A stretch of 64,000 nucleotides of DNA from Sycobia sp. Sy_11 (Eukaryota; Arthropoda; Insecta; Hymenoptera; Epichrysomallidae): positions 1,295,001 to 1,359,000 of the forward strand of contig JACCIC010000135.1 of assembly GCA_018907035.1 (NCBI GenBank), in the 5' to 3' direction. The notes beneath the pieces are model-generated. The model was not told the origin of the DNA. It ran no database searches and worked only from the letters and a program-made list of their open reading frames with translations. A program made the position numbers and the translations under genes. The stretch's first letter is position 1; each line of letters begins with the position of its first letter. Below are positions 11,216 through 23,800 of this stretch, piece by piece.

Positions 11216-11718
11216 GCGTGCGCGCGTAAACGCGAATAATGCATTCGTGAGCCTAAAGGGCGCGCGCGACGCGACGCTTCGCCGAGAGAGAGGCGGAGGC
11301 CTTCTTCTCCGCCAAGCCACGGTGCAGTGCAGACGCTTTTACGCTACGTCCAGACGAGAACGCTTTAGCCCCGTATTGAGAGTGGCTCGTACACCTACGC
11401 ACGCCAGCCAAGGTAATTCGGTAAGCCAAATGGCTCATTATCAGCATACTCATCTCTGACGAAGAGGATTCAGAGAGCGTTCAGCTCCCAGCTCCGATGG
11501 CTCCTGTCGAAGCCATTGCCCGCATCGAGAGAGCGATCGGCTCCCCGGTCACCATCATCCAGCCGACAGCCATCATCGCAATAGCGCCTGTCGTGGACTG
11601 AACGACTGGAATCGTGCGCGGTCGGACGCCAGAGCGCATCCCGCTCTCTGCCGCCATCACCACCCAGCCGACGGTCACAGCAGCAGCACCTTCAACGGCC
11701 TGCCCGACGGGAGTCGAG

Positions 11719-11754
<36 letters not shown>

Positions 11755-12365
11755 CCAACAGCGCCGCAGCCACGGCCGTCTGCCCGACTGGTGTCGGACG
11801 AGCGAGAGAGTGAGTGAGAGAGAGACAGAGAGAGAGAGAGAGAAAGAGAGAGAGCGAGAGCGACGACTGCCGCGTCCCTACCAGCCAGCTCGTGAGGAAG
11901 TCCGAGGTCGCCCAACAGAGAACGGCGAAGGCAAGCAACTGTCCGTTACCTTCAATGAAGTGCGAGACTACGGTCGTCGTGTCCGCCGTCGGCGTGCCCG
12001 CACCGCGATCATGTTCCCGTCGACCGTCCGTCAGTTTTGCGTTCCTATCGTGTGTCCCCGTCCCCCGTGTAATAATTGAAAGTATGTTGTTCGTCTCCGC
12101 GTCGGAATAAAACGTATGTGGAAGTGTCGCGGAACCCGCTAGTATGAGTGAGGCGAGAGTGTGCTATGCGATTTGAGTGTGTACGCGTGAAATCTCAGTG
12201 CAACGAGTGTGAGAGTGTATGTGTGAGTGAATAAAAGAGCGTGAAGCTCGTTGTTTAATACCGAACTTACTGTCGATTGATTTCTCCCGTCAATCTCCCT
12301 AGTCCGTTTTCAGGTTGATACAGAATACCCGCGGACGCATACAGCATCGCCTCGAGGTAAGTGGA
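11190..12365. other. GC-rich, CpG-rich island with GA microsatellites
   Basis: A 1.2-kb block strikingly unlike its AT-rich surroundings, with many CG dinucleotides and two purine microsatellites, (GA)n at 11,721-11,749 and a longer imperfect run at 11,802-11,858. The open frames over it are microsatellite translations (poly S/L or E/R) and not convincing proteins. AATAAA signals occur near 12,107 and 12,230, and a GAGGTAAGT donor-like site sits at about 12,353-12,361. It could be an LTR plus leader of an unidentified retrotransposon, or a host promoter/first exon. I cannot decide between them. Confidence 0.45.
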
Positions 12366-13690
12366 ACGTTTTCTCGTCGTAATACGTAACATGTGGCTAA
12401 ATGTTGTCATGCAAGAAAATGACTACGCCTATTGTTTGTGATAGCTGATCTTTGTTCAATCAATTTCTGTTGCAAATCATTTAGTTACCGTTTATATGCC
12501 TTGGCAGTAACTGTTTCATTCGGTTTTAGCAGCTCGTAGTAAAGTGTGCTGCACTATTTAGTACAATGAGCAATAGGTAAGGAGCATAATTATTGGACCA
12601 AAACTCCTTTAAAGTTTCTTTTAGGGAAGTCGATAAAAACCATCATTTCGGAGGACCCTATGTCAGCTCATATGATTGCATTGAAGAATGAGCATTTTCA
12701 AAATAAATACAGTCTTGCTTTGGGAAAAGAACGAAATTAATGATTTTTTTCGATCTCTGAACCAAGAAAAGATTATTTTGAGAGCAAGAAAAATCTTGTC
12801 TTTTAGCCGTGAAACCAGTAGTTCAGATTTGTCTTCGGACAAGCCTATTTCAAACTAAGGCATTTAGTGCAACTGAAGCGAAACGAATCAGACAAGAATT
12901 AGAATCGTCACAATCACAAGTATCGTCATTAACTACAGATTTTTAGAGATTTCTTTTTTGAACACCTATAGTAGTATTAACATTTTCTTTCCAACTACGA
13001 GGATTAGTAGCAATATCGTCACGTCCCATCATCAAAAGTGTCGTGACACTTGATACATGTGGATACACTTAGTAGTTTCAGTTAAACCAAAATAAGCAAT
13101 GATCGTGAACGGTTCCCACCGTAACATTGGTACATTCAAAGATGTGTGTGCATCGGTGCCTGTGACATTATTCTAACGTGTTCTAGTGCCAACACTTGAT
13201 TTACAAGCTTTGTATGGAACTCATGGTTTATCTTGATTTAAAATTGCCATATTGAAATATTTTTTTAAACTATTTGACACATTCTATGGTATAAATTTTG
13301 CTTCGAAAACCTAAAGTGAATCATTTAAACATCTAAGAATTATATTTTTTAATATTAATTTCATCATTACGTAATATTTTTATTTGAGCTTGAGATGTGC
13401 TGTATTATATATATATATATATCTATATATTTTTCTATCGCTAAATTGTTTTCTCGCAGCAGTCTATTTTGTACGTGTGCATTAAGGATTCCAATGATAA
13501 TGATGTTTAATAAACCTCTCTTCCTAAGATTCAAGTTCACATTGTATTAACCATTTTTAAAGAAGTTGTGAGGAAACTTGCAATATTTTCATTAGTTTTT
13601 TGCGCTCTGGAAAAAAGATATGTCTTTTGATAGTCTTGCGATGATCAGGCTGTATTCTCCATACAGCCTAATACGCGCAAAATTTTAATT
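12366..13690. other. AT-rich spacer with (TA)n at about 13,407-13,431
   Basis: No gene recognised. The stretch 12,780-12,950 has a short lysine/serine-rich open frame that resembles nothing I know. Confidence 0.4.
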
Positions 13691-15006
13691 TCGAATTTAA
13701 TAAAGTTACCGAAATTGAAATAATCGGACAATGCTCCCGATTAGCGGTCCAAACAAGACTATTGCGCGTATGAAATATACCTGCCTCGCGAACGGAGAAC
13801 AGGAGAGAGCGGAGGGGAACTCGCGCGCTTCGCGAGAGAGAGCCGCAGCCGCGCGGCAGACAGCGTCGAAAAGATGTCCCGCGTCCCCGCGCCTACGAAC
13901 TCGGGAGACAGCAAATACACTTGTCGCCGCATTTAAAAATACTTTATTTTTAAATCTATTATTAGAATACGAAAATAATCGAATATATAGAACGTCCTAA
14001 AGGACACAAAATATAATTAATTATATTTTTTGTAAAATAATTATAATGCGTAATTATTAAATTTAATTATTTTAAGCTTTATATTTGAATGTTCATAATT
14101 GACGAATAATGAATTAATTATTGCCTAGTATTAAAAGAATTATTATTGTTTATTACTAGGATGATTATGGATATAATAATTATTATTATTATTTAATAAT
14201 AATAATTATTGTCTTTAATTAATATTAAATGGATTAATTTATTGTAATAATATCATCACCAAAGGTATTATTAGACCTAGATATTATTATAACACGAGAT
14301 AATTAAATTAAGGAAAACATAGCCAGAACTAATATAATATAATTTATATTCAATAAAAGCATCGCCAAGGACGCAAATGTCACTTTAATTATTATTTTAA
14401 CAATTATTATTATTATTATAATTTGTTATAATAATAATTATTCTTATTATTGTTAGAATAAACAATAACCCGAGAGAACTAAACTACGTTGAGAAGAATA
14501 TAACAGTACAAGCTCTCTCAAGGGCAAATTAGCAAATTATCTGTATAAATAATATAATTTTAATTATTTATTATTATTATATTGTAAAATTATTATTATT
14601 ATGTTTCGGCGGCTCGGTACGAAATTAGTCGAACGGTGGCGTAAACACCCGATCGACTAATTTTTCGTGTATAAAAGGGCGAGTTTTCCGTCCCAAAAGC
14701 AGTTCTCTCGGTGATACGTACGAAAGAAGCTCCCTAGAGCTATCCTGCCTCCAGAGCTCTAGTAAATCCTACCTGTCCGAAAATCGTAAATAGTAGAGTC
14801 ATAATATTATTAAAACTCATAATATTTTCTTATATAATTTTTATTCATTGTATTGTTATTTTAGTAGAATATATTTTGTTATAAATGTTTATTTCTGAAC
14901 ACAATTGAGTAAACGTAATTTTTTCCCGATCCTGTCTAGAATTCCCTTTCCTTTCAAAAATCCTGGCGCTACCGCGTAAGCTATCCCAAAGGGAAAAGGG
15001 CAACGT
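13690..15006 (+). mobile_element. LTR-like unit (LTR-A), plus orientation
   Basis: Composed like the solo LTRs described below: a GC-rich purine segment (about 13,735-13,920), a long AT triplet-rich segment, then TATAAAAGGGCG at about 14,670 followed by a GC-rich transcription-start-like segment. It ends in ACCGCGTAAGCTATCCC near 14,970-14,987, which matches the end of the family (ACCGCGTAGGCTATCCC). The sequence GTACGAAATTAGTCGAACGG before the TATA box aligns with the same place in the 46.8-kb LTR. The 5' boundary was not found. Its last few bases appear to be interrupted by the next LTR. Confidence 0.5.
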
Positions 15007-16531
15007 TGTAACGTTCCTTTCCCCCTCGGGATAGCCTACGCGGTATCTTCCCAGGGTAGTTTTGAGAGGGGAGGAAGTTTTTCAGGATCGGATGGCGGTT
15101 TCAGGAAAATAATATTACACGAACACAGTGTATAATTTTTTATAATAAAAAATATAAATTTATTTATGAAAAATTATCCAGTTCCTCTATCTACAGGATT
15201 CTGCAACAAAACAATATAAACATAAAAAATAATTAATAATGGTAAACTATAGCTAGATCTATATATTTATTTGTATAAATTTTGCGCTATTTTCCGCAAT
15301 GCCTCTAATATTCGGCGCTAGTTACCGCACGAATACCCGGTGTTATTTTCCACGCGGGGATTTAATGAACCGAGACAGGTTGATTTGAAATGGAATAAAA
15401 AATAAGGAAAAACTTAACTCCGCTGGTCTTTTGAGGAGCGCCTCGCAACCAGGATCACGTTTACTTAGGAAAGGTAAATTATTAACCGTCTGTCTTTTGA
15501 GGAGCGCCTCGCAACAGAGATCAAGTTAATAATTTCGGAGAGGATTTTTTACAAGTCAGGATTAATTTGAGCTCTGGAAAAGGTTTTAGCTCCGGGAGGA
15601 GTTCGTGTGAAACAACTTCGGGGCAGTTGGTTCACCGGACGAACTGCCGATTTTGCCTTTTGCGGGCCCTTTTATAGTAAAATAATCGGATAATTCCGTC
15701 GCCGCTCGTTTAATTTCGGACGAGGCGCCGAATTATAATAATTATATTAATAATAATAATTATAATAATAACAATAATAATCAATAATAATTATAATACT
15801 CAATAATAATTATAACAATTATTATTTTATATTTCGTTATTATTTGCAGCCGGTATGCTGCGCACAGTAATAATACACATATACACAAGTTTAAATATTT
15901 ATATACATATATTTATACATTATGCGTACATTAAATCATTTGTTTTAGTTAATTTAATTAAATACAGCGGGTGCATTCGTTTTCGGACACCCGTTGTATA
16001 TGCTGGTATTCGCGCATTCGCTACATTCGTTGCGGCTCAGGCTGCTCAGTAAGAGCGTGTAGTAGTGGGCGTGCGACATGTAGACATGTATTAGAGGGGA
16101 TAGCGGCCGCCCGTCTAATACATTGAACGCGCGCTCTCTTGCCGCGCGCAGTGTATCTCCTCTACGGCATACGCTGTACTTAACTTAGTGGTAGAGAGAG
16201 AGACTAGATATCGCGTTCTCTCTCTACTTGTTCGAGTTTCGGCAGTTGCGACGACTACCTTCTCCAGTAGTCGTCGCGACCTTTGCCCGGTTTTCGGTGT
16301 TTATTCGGTGTATACGCGAGTCTTAATTTAATAATTATAGAAATAATATATTTAATATATTATTTCTAATGATATTCGATATTCTTTCTTGTGAAGTTTA
16401 TACATCTAATTCCGTGTATGTATTGTAAAATACATCCACCAAATTAGATGTAATACTATCTTAAATTTTAACGCGTATAATAAATCCTTTGTTCGAAGTA
16501 AATTTGCGCGGCCATGTTTTTGGCCGTCGCA
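15007..16531 (-). mobile_element. Solo LTR (copy 1), minus orientation
   Basis: Bounded by TGTAACG at 15,007 and GTCGCA at 16,531 (TG...CA), with a 4-bp direct repeat ACGT immediately outside (15,003-15,006 and 16,532-16,535). The copy at 46.8 kb has the same ends, and its TATAAAAGG box shows the LTR reads on the minus strand here. Internal features are two copies of the GAGGAGCGCCTCGCAAC minisatellite unit (about 15,433 and 15,494), a TAAT-rich segment, a GA-repeat GC-rich segment (about 16,030-16,280) and the palindromic GGCCATG...GGCCGTC end. No internal retroviral sequence adjoins it, so it is a solo LTR left by recombination. Confidence 0.75.
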
Positions 16532-16644
16532 ACGTTAGACTATTTGAGGAGTTTATAAACTTTGTTGAGGATCTTTTTTTGTTGATCAACAGGATCAAAA
16601 GTGTCAAATTCTTCTGTTAGATTTCGGACAGTTATGTATGAAGA

Positions 16645-16730
16645 AGAACAGTAGCGCAGTTTGTAGATCTTCACAATGATCAGGGTGCACTACTCCCTTC
16701 GCGAGTTCGAGTCTTTACCGACATCCGAAT
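16645..16730 (+). ncRNA. tRNA-like (SINE-head-like) sequence
   Basis: GTAGCGCAGTTTGTAG (about 16,652) resembles a Pol III A box and GAGTTCGAGTC (about 16,709) a B box, spaced as in a tRNA-derived promoter. The flanks do not close a clean acceptor stem, so it is a tRNA pseudogene or the head of a SINE and not a working tRNA. No A- or T-rich SINE tail was identified before the mariner relic downstream. Confidence 0.45.
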
Positions 16731-16799
16731 CTGCTCGTGTTAGTAACTTATATTAGATCTTTAATAAAATATCGCCCACCTTTTCGAAAACATTTTACG

Positions 16800-17375
16800 C
16801 ATCGAATTGTTACAAAAAATGAAAAGTGAATTTATTTTGAGAACCTAAAGTGAGGAAAATCATGACTTTCACCTGGTGCAGCAGGTTCATCAACTGCAAG
16901 GACAAATCGCTTGATCTGTAAGACGATGCTCTGTGTTTGATGGGACCAATGTTTTTTTATAGCACTACTTTGGCTTACTACGAGTTATGAAATTCTGAAA
17001 CGGTGAATAAGAACCGCTACTGAGAACAAATTATCAAAAAATGGCTGAAGTAAGCCAGAAGATATGACACAATTAGCTTACAACATGACAACGCGCCGTC
17101 TCATACCGCTAAATCGATGAAGAGTACATTGAAAGCCCTTAAATGGAAGTAATATCGCAGTCACCCTACTGTTCAGACGTCGTCACTCAATTGCAGAGCA
17201 GTGCTTAGCCAATTTTGAAGAAGTCCACAAATCTCTCGTCGAACGGTTTACCTCGAAAAAAAATCTTCTTTGGCGATTGTATCCATAATTTGGTTGATAA
17301 ATGGACAAAATTTATGAAATCACATGGTCAACACTTTGTATAAAAGAATTGTAATATTCCCCTGAAAACTAAGTG
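16800..17375 (+). pseudogene. Mariner transposase relic M3
   Basis: Frames contain Y-Y-E-L-L-K-F (about 16,977), then L-Q-H-D-N-A-P-S-H-T-A-K-S (about 17,080, second catalytic aspartate region), T-L-K-A-L-K-W-K and a C-terminal G-Q-H-F-V end (about 17,330). All reading frames are heavily interrupted. The Y-S-P-D block with the third aspartate is unrecognisable. It is related to the mauritiana-like mariners in the window. No terminal repeat pair was found. Confidence 0.7.
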
Positions 17376-18377
17376 TTTCGTTTTCAAAAAAAGGCCATTT
17401 CAAACGTACACCCCTAATCAATATCTTAATGTTTTATCTATCATCTAAATCAGTAATGGTGTTTCAAACCATTAAAAACAGTTGGTTTCAATGCGTATTT
17501 CTTTAACTTTCTTAATAAAATAAATAAAGATATTTTCTTTCATATAGGTGCTATACTTCAACTTGAGTTTAACTCACTTAGATCGAAGCTTGAATCAATG
17601 TAATTTCTCCTCTTAATTATACCTTCTGTTGATTGATCTAATTCAACAAATAATAACGATTTATAAAAAGAACTTTAATGCTTTTTAACACGACCGTTAA
17701 GATACAAAAACAAATAGTATAACCAAACTATGTATAATAAAAACTTGAACTTTAATAAAACTAAAACTAAAACTAAAACTAAAACCTCTACTCTAGCTAT
17801 TGGATCTTAGGATTATATAACAATAATACTGTTGCAATACGCTAACAGAACAAATTATAAGAAATTCAAATTTGTCTTATTAGTCTGTGACGTCTGGGCA
17901 TTTTTATCTTTTTTAGCACATTAACTTAATGCGAAGTGCACACGTATATCTTCTTATATATACGCCTGTGTGCCTTCGAATGTACCTCGGCTAGTTTCGA
18001 GCCTGGAGTTTCCTCCACTAGCTCGGGATTATTAAGCAATTGAAGGGAAATGAAGATTTATTTGATGAATGAATAAAATGAAGATTTGTTTCAGAGTTGG
18101 CTACGTTAATTTATATAGACTGAAGTCGAAGGCTCTGTTTTTAGATACGAATGCCCTTCGTTTTGAAGGAAAGAGGTATCTGCCTCGGCATACCAACCTA
18201 GTTCCCTATTAGAGAGAGAGAATGTATATGTATGCAAAAAAAAGAAAAAGGGGCACGTACAGTCCTACCATGTAGGAAGACCAGTCACCACCCCGGATGA
18301 CGGAAGATGTGAGACAGAGGAGAGAAGAAAAACAATTAGAATAAATTAGTTTGTAAATAATTTTTATTGTACTTGCT

Positions 18378-18380
<3 letters not shown>
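17376..18380. other. Spacer with (AAAACT)n at 17,757-17,786
   Basis: Contains five near-perfect AAAACT units and little else. The segment 17,990-18,030 is relatively GC-rich but shows no gene. Confidence 0.5.

Positions 18381-18421
<41 letters not shown>
18381..18421. repeat. (GA)n microsatellite
   Basis: About 20 GA units, followed by a degenerate CTGACTG-rich stretch to about 18,500 (CTGACTGGTACTGGTTACTGGG, GACTGCGACTG), which looks like a second decayed simple repeat. Confidence 0.9.
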
Positions 18422-18425
<4 letters not shown>

Positions 18426-18499
18426 CGATGATGTTCTGACACTGACTGGTACTGGTTACTGGGCTGAGACTGCGACTGACTGCGACTGTCTGCGACTGT

Positions 18500-20284
18500 G
18501 TGTTTAGTGCTGAAAATTCGGTGCTTTATGTACCCGAATTTTCTACTGTTCCCAAAATTCCCTTTCTCAGTTCTCACATTTTACCATAATTTTGTTTTCT
18601 TATATTCTATTCTTAATAACAACGTAGTTTCACTTAATTATATAGCGCGATTTGTTATGATATTTATAACAATAGTTTATTTCATTATTAATGACATATT
18701 TTTGTTAAAAGATATTAAAAATTAATTTGTTAATAATTAAATGTTAAATAAAATGATTAAGTTACGCATCGTTATTTTACATCGCGTTACATGAAGGCCT
18801 TGGCTGAAAAAAACATACGCCTCTGACGTATTACAACGCCTCATTTGGGAAAACATCCTCGACTTGTTTTTGTTCTCGCCTAAGTAGAGCGAGGGCATTT
18901 GGCTCGAATTTTTAGTTTAAACCTAAAAACTATATCCGTTATACATAATATTTTATTATGCTTTATTTTACCTACTACAATTCTTTTTTTATAAAAAAAT
19001 TTTTTCTTTTACTGAATTAGTTTAGCCCGATGTTACAAGTCCCGGTCGTTGACTATAATCATACAGGCCAAAAAAAAATGTTTTCCAAAAGCCAGAGTAC
19101 ACTTTGCGTAAGAAGTTTGGTATACTGAAATGAAATCTGGCAAAAAAATGTTCCTTTACGTCAGATGTTTTTCACATATTTTGGTGTGTATATGCAATTA
19201 AAACTGTTTTTTTTACCTCGTATAAGAAGATTATTTAATTATATTTTTATATAATTTTATACTCATGAGTTTCTGAAACTGTATAATATTCTATATAATT
19301 GGTATTTACACAAATGTTAAAACTGAAAAACTACCGACTATATGAGAGATATACATATACATATTTTCCATTTGGTTAATGTTAGCCAAATAAAGAATAG
19401 AGCGGCTAAGATTTCAATCGCTTAATAAAGTACATAACATTGATATAATAACATCTCGCAGTTCATGGACAGCTCCTATCACTATTAGAATGAGGCAGCT
19501 AAGATTTTTTATTGTTAGCTTACTCGGGTTAGCGTAAGCCCTTTTTGTTCGGATGTACCTGCAATGAATTGGAGTTTTCTATGAAAAAATGCACTTTACA
19601 TTATGGGAGCTTAGCTACTTAGCTTGCTATTAAAATACATAATTCCAATTTTGATAACAGAAATCATTTTGTTTATAGACTCAACATATTCACTGAGATA
19701 AAAGACTATGTCGATCGATATTACTTTGGTGGAATGTCACTTGTGCGTTTTTGAAGGTTAATTTCAATAAAAAAAATTTACATATATTGCAAATTATAGA
19801 AATGTATACATTGCTGGCGATATTTAATAGAGAAACTAGAAGATTTCAACTTACACTGATAATTAGTATTATTATTATTTTATAAAGACTGTAAAACTGA
19901 TAAAAAGTATAATTTTAATTTATACTTACTCTAATTTGAAAAGGCTTTGGCTCCTATCTTTAAATAAATTTTGTTTTTTAGCGGCATTATATAATGCTAT
20001 ATATACTGCTTATATACTGCTCGTCTAAATTAACATATATTCTACAAAAAGACATTTTAGAATCATGTCCAGCTCTTCCTGGTTCTTGGTAATAATTTCC
20101 AAGGTTGGTAAAACTATTCCAATGGACTACAAATCTGAAAAAATACAAAGAATTAAATTGATTCGTTACTATTGTTTAAGAATATAATATATTTGTTCAA
20201 AATAGCGAGAATAAAATAAAGTCTTTCATAGCTATACCAGATTCATATGACTTGTTATGATAACTCTCATATTAAAGTACTCGT
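18500..20284. other. AT-rich spacer, nothing recognised
   Basis: No coding or repeat structure that I can support. The open frame at 18,498-18,725 is hydrophobic and AT-driven and has no recognisable domain. Confidence 0.45.
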
Positions 20285-20860
20285 TTAATTAATATATTTT
20301 TGTGATACTATTGACAGCTTTTTAGTTCTTAAAATAATTAATAGAATGAAAGTCGTGGTCACTACTGTCGCACTTTTTTATTTTTGCGTCGTTTCGGTCT
20401 GATTTACGGTACCTTTTTTAAGCATGAAGTATATATGAATATATGCAGTATCCGCCGTATATAAGACCAATTTGGAGAGTGATTACAATATTAAATAGAT
20501 TGAATTAGTGTGTTATATTATTTTTCCTTGTTGTGAAGAGTACTAGAACGTATCTGCAATATTTGAACTTCTACTGTAGTTTTAGTCAGTGTCCTTTTAA
20601 TTTTATTTTGATTAATAATAAACAATTAAACATTGAAGTTGACCAGATGTTGAAGAAATAATTAATATCTTTTTGTGATATTATTGACAGCTTTTCAAAA
20701 AATTTAAACATCTGGTCAACTTCAATATTTAATTGTTTATTATATTTACGTCATGCTTGAAAAGGGTACCGTAAATCGTACCGAAACGTCGCAAAAATAA
20801 AATAAGTTTAGACAGCAGTAAACATCAGTTTCATTCTATTAATTATTTAAAATATTAGGT
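20285..20860. mobile_element. Inverted-repeat element with nested hairpins
   Basis: Outer arms of about 95 bases, 20,335-20,429 and 20,746-20,846, are imperfect reverse complements (TAATTAATAGAATGAAA at one end pairs with TTTCATTCTATTAATTA at the other). Inner arms, 20,620-20,657 and 20,703-20,744, form a second long hairpin (AAGTTGACCAGATGTT / AACATCTGGTCAACTT). A segment ATTTTTGTGATACTATTGAC near 20,296 is repeated directly near 20,667. Each outer arm carries a GGTACCGTAAATC-x4-ACCGAAACG core. No coding capacity: a fold-back or MITE-like element. Confidence 0.7.
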
Positions 20861-23800
20861 TGTTAAATAGATTACGGAGGGGATAAATATAATTACACGG
20901 ATAAAATTTACACTTTAAAAAACAGTTTTTTACAATGAAGGTTTAATGCAATCATAATCAATCATATACATTTATTACAGCATTACATTTGTTAAAGAAC
21001 AAACGAGGAATGGAAAAAAATTTTGATTTTATTTTTTAAAAATAGATTAACGGCTGTGCGCTGGTGTGAAGTTAATCTACAAAAAAAACGGCAACTACTG
21101 TGGATATCATCTTATTCATCTATAACAGCCCGTAAAAATAATCTGCCTTGAATATACGTGTAATTTATCGGTGAATCTTAACTGTGAGCTCGGTAGAAGT
21201 GTTTAAAAAAAAAACAATAATTTTCACTATGTTTCAGCCATTTTTGCATTAATAATTCAATTTTGCAGCATAAAAATCGTAAAAATTTCAGGTCAATTGG
21301 ACAAGTAGCTTTCGTGGTTGCGAATTTTGAAAATGTTGTCTTCAACAAACTGTATATATAAGTTTTGAAAATCGAAAAATGGTACTGGTACTTATGATTG
21401 AATAAAAGATTCCAGAGGTATATAGTAGGCCTTTAATCTCTTCTATATGCTGCTGTTGATATTTTGTAGCTCTTTGTGAGCGTTACGGGCTTCTTTGCTG
21501 GTTTGATCAGCCCGAACATATTGCCTCTTAATTCTTTCGGAGTCCTTTAATCTACCAACCAATTATGATTTCAATGGCATTTGTTATTCTTTAGACTATA
21601 GCCAGAGCTTCAAAAAACACTCCAGAAACATCATGAGCTGAAATCTCAACTATTTACTCCGAAATGAGACTTCTTAATACTTTGCTTGCTATTCGCTAGC
21701 ATTTTCAGATAGAATAATTGTATTAAGTTTACTTTAATAAGCAATATTCAACCCCAATATATGAGCAACCTTAATAATATTGACCTTTCAAAGGTTGTCC
21801 TTACTTTTAGCGTTATCCAGTAACAATGACGTGGACGTAGTATGTTCTGTTTCCGTTGGGCTACTTAATTACAGTGAGTCCCCTTAGCTTTTACGATGAT
21901 TTGCTTGATAAGCACGAGTGCCTTTTCCTCTCATGATGGGGCGCTTCATTCGTATGAATCCTCTTAGCTCTCATAAATTCCGCAATTGTTACAACTATGT
22001 CCAGATAAAACGCTACAAGTTTTTAATGTTAGTTTCAAGACATAAATTTTTATATGTTTCAAAATCATGCATGTAATTTCAATCATAAAGTACACTTATC
22101 TTTAGACAAAAGTTAAATTAGAATAAAAAATTTGTATAATTTTGTTTAAATAAGTAATATCTAAAAATTTTTTTGACATTTTTAAGTTATTGACAATTGA
22201 TTGAAAATCGGTTTGGTTTTTCGAATAATTATGAAAGAAAATAAATCAAAGTATTTGTGAGTTTTCGTATAAATTTTGATCATAACTGACTATCACCAGA
22301 GTGATAGTCAAATAACTATACAACTGCAGCAACACTTTATGCTCAACAATTTTGGAATTGATAAGAAGCTTAACTGAAAAAACTCATAATGATCATTTTC
22401 GCCAACGATAGTATTGAGGATATGGCGACAACGATGCCCGCGTTCTGACTATTTTATCTATTGTTCACAAGGATCCCTATATCTTTGACAAATCGAAAAA
22501 GAAGGAAGATTCCCTAAAAGTACTGTTTTTAGAATTTTAAGAGTCTTTAACTACCATTATTTAACTAGTTTATAACTATCATTGAAATATTATTTTAGAT
22601 GTAAAATTTTCCACTCTTCCTGACTGCAATGTCAAAAGTAGGGGTTTCCATTTAAAAAAATAATTTGACCTTCAATTGACTTTAAAAATGAAGTTCAAGT
22701 TCAAAACTAATTACATCAAATGATGTCCTCTTTGACCTTAATATTTTTTATATGAACAATTTTTTATGTATTAGTATATTAATGTTTTAAAATTATATCG
22801 ATAGATTAAAATGGGACATCGTGTATACATACACATACATACATACACATAGTACTATCATACCCTCAAGTATACAAATAAGGCCTGGGGTATTTCAAAA
22901 TACGGCAAAATAGATAAAACTTTAACTAGGGTCGGCCGCTATCATTTACCTGCTATGCACTCAAAAAGGTGTTCTCGAAAAATAAAGAAGAAATATATAA
23001 AGGCTTATTTTTTAATCTGAAACTTTTTGGAGTGTATTTTACGGAAAATTTACTAACTTTTTAGATGAATACATAAAAATCGAGTTTTTTGGTCTTCTAA
23101 TTGTATTTATGCCCTTAAAATGACAGTAAATTATGAATTAATAAGATTTTTCATCAAATCATCGTAAGAGTCATACCAAAAATCTAAAAATTTACCTTTC
23201 AATAACATATAAATAACAATAATACTTTTACTCGTATTGAACACTTTTGCTGTGTCTGTCATTTTTCCACAATTCTTAGGAATGAACTAAATTTAAGTAA
23301 ATTACATATTGTAGAGATATTATTGATGATGTCCTAAAAAATAGTATGCTAATTAAAAGTACTATTTGTTCTTATTTCTCTTTTTTTTAATCAACTAGAC
23401 TTTAATAAAGTTTAATAAACTTTAATAAACCAGTCCTTTAATAAAGCCTTACGCGTATATGGTAATAAAATCAAATTTCGAAAATGAAGCTCAGGCTAAC
23501 GAGCAGTCTTCATCCACCATGCAAAATCTGACGTATATCAGTATTAAAATTATTATGGTGAATTATTTGAAGTTGATCCACTTTTCGCTACTTACATCGT
23601 AATAGGTGGAGTACACATAAAAGATGCTGATTTTTTCAACAATTCGATTGTATTTTAAACATGAGATTTGTTTTTAATATAATCATTAGAAATAAGGTGA
23701 TTTCAAACAAAAAATCTTCTATTTTTTGATGATGGTAAAGTGCTAAAGAAAAATATTGCCCATATATATTCTTAAACAGAATTATCTTCGCTTGCGCATT

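Noticed and set aside
11481..11938. 144- and 87-codon minus-strand ORFs rich in S-L-S-L-S-L
   Set aside because: Translations of the GA/CT microsatellites; long open frames arise because GA repeats lack stops.
17757..17786. (AAAACT)n as a telomere-like or CRISPR-like repeat
   Set aside because: Only five uninterrupted units without spacers and not an insect telomere motif; a simple microsatellite.
21440..21560. Minus-strand K/R-rich open run L-K-D-S-E-R-I-K-R-Q-Y-V-R-A-D
   Set aside because: Vaguely reminiscent of transposon-encoded basic segments, but too short and without flanking coding sequence to assign.
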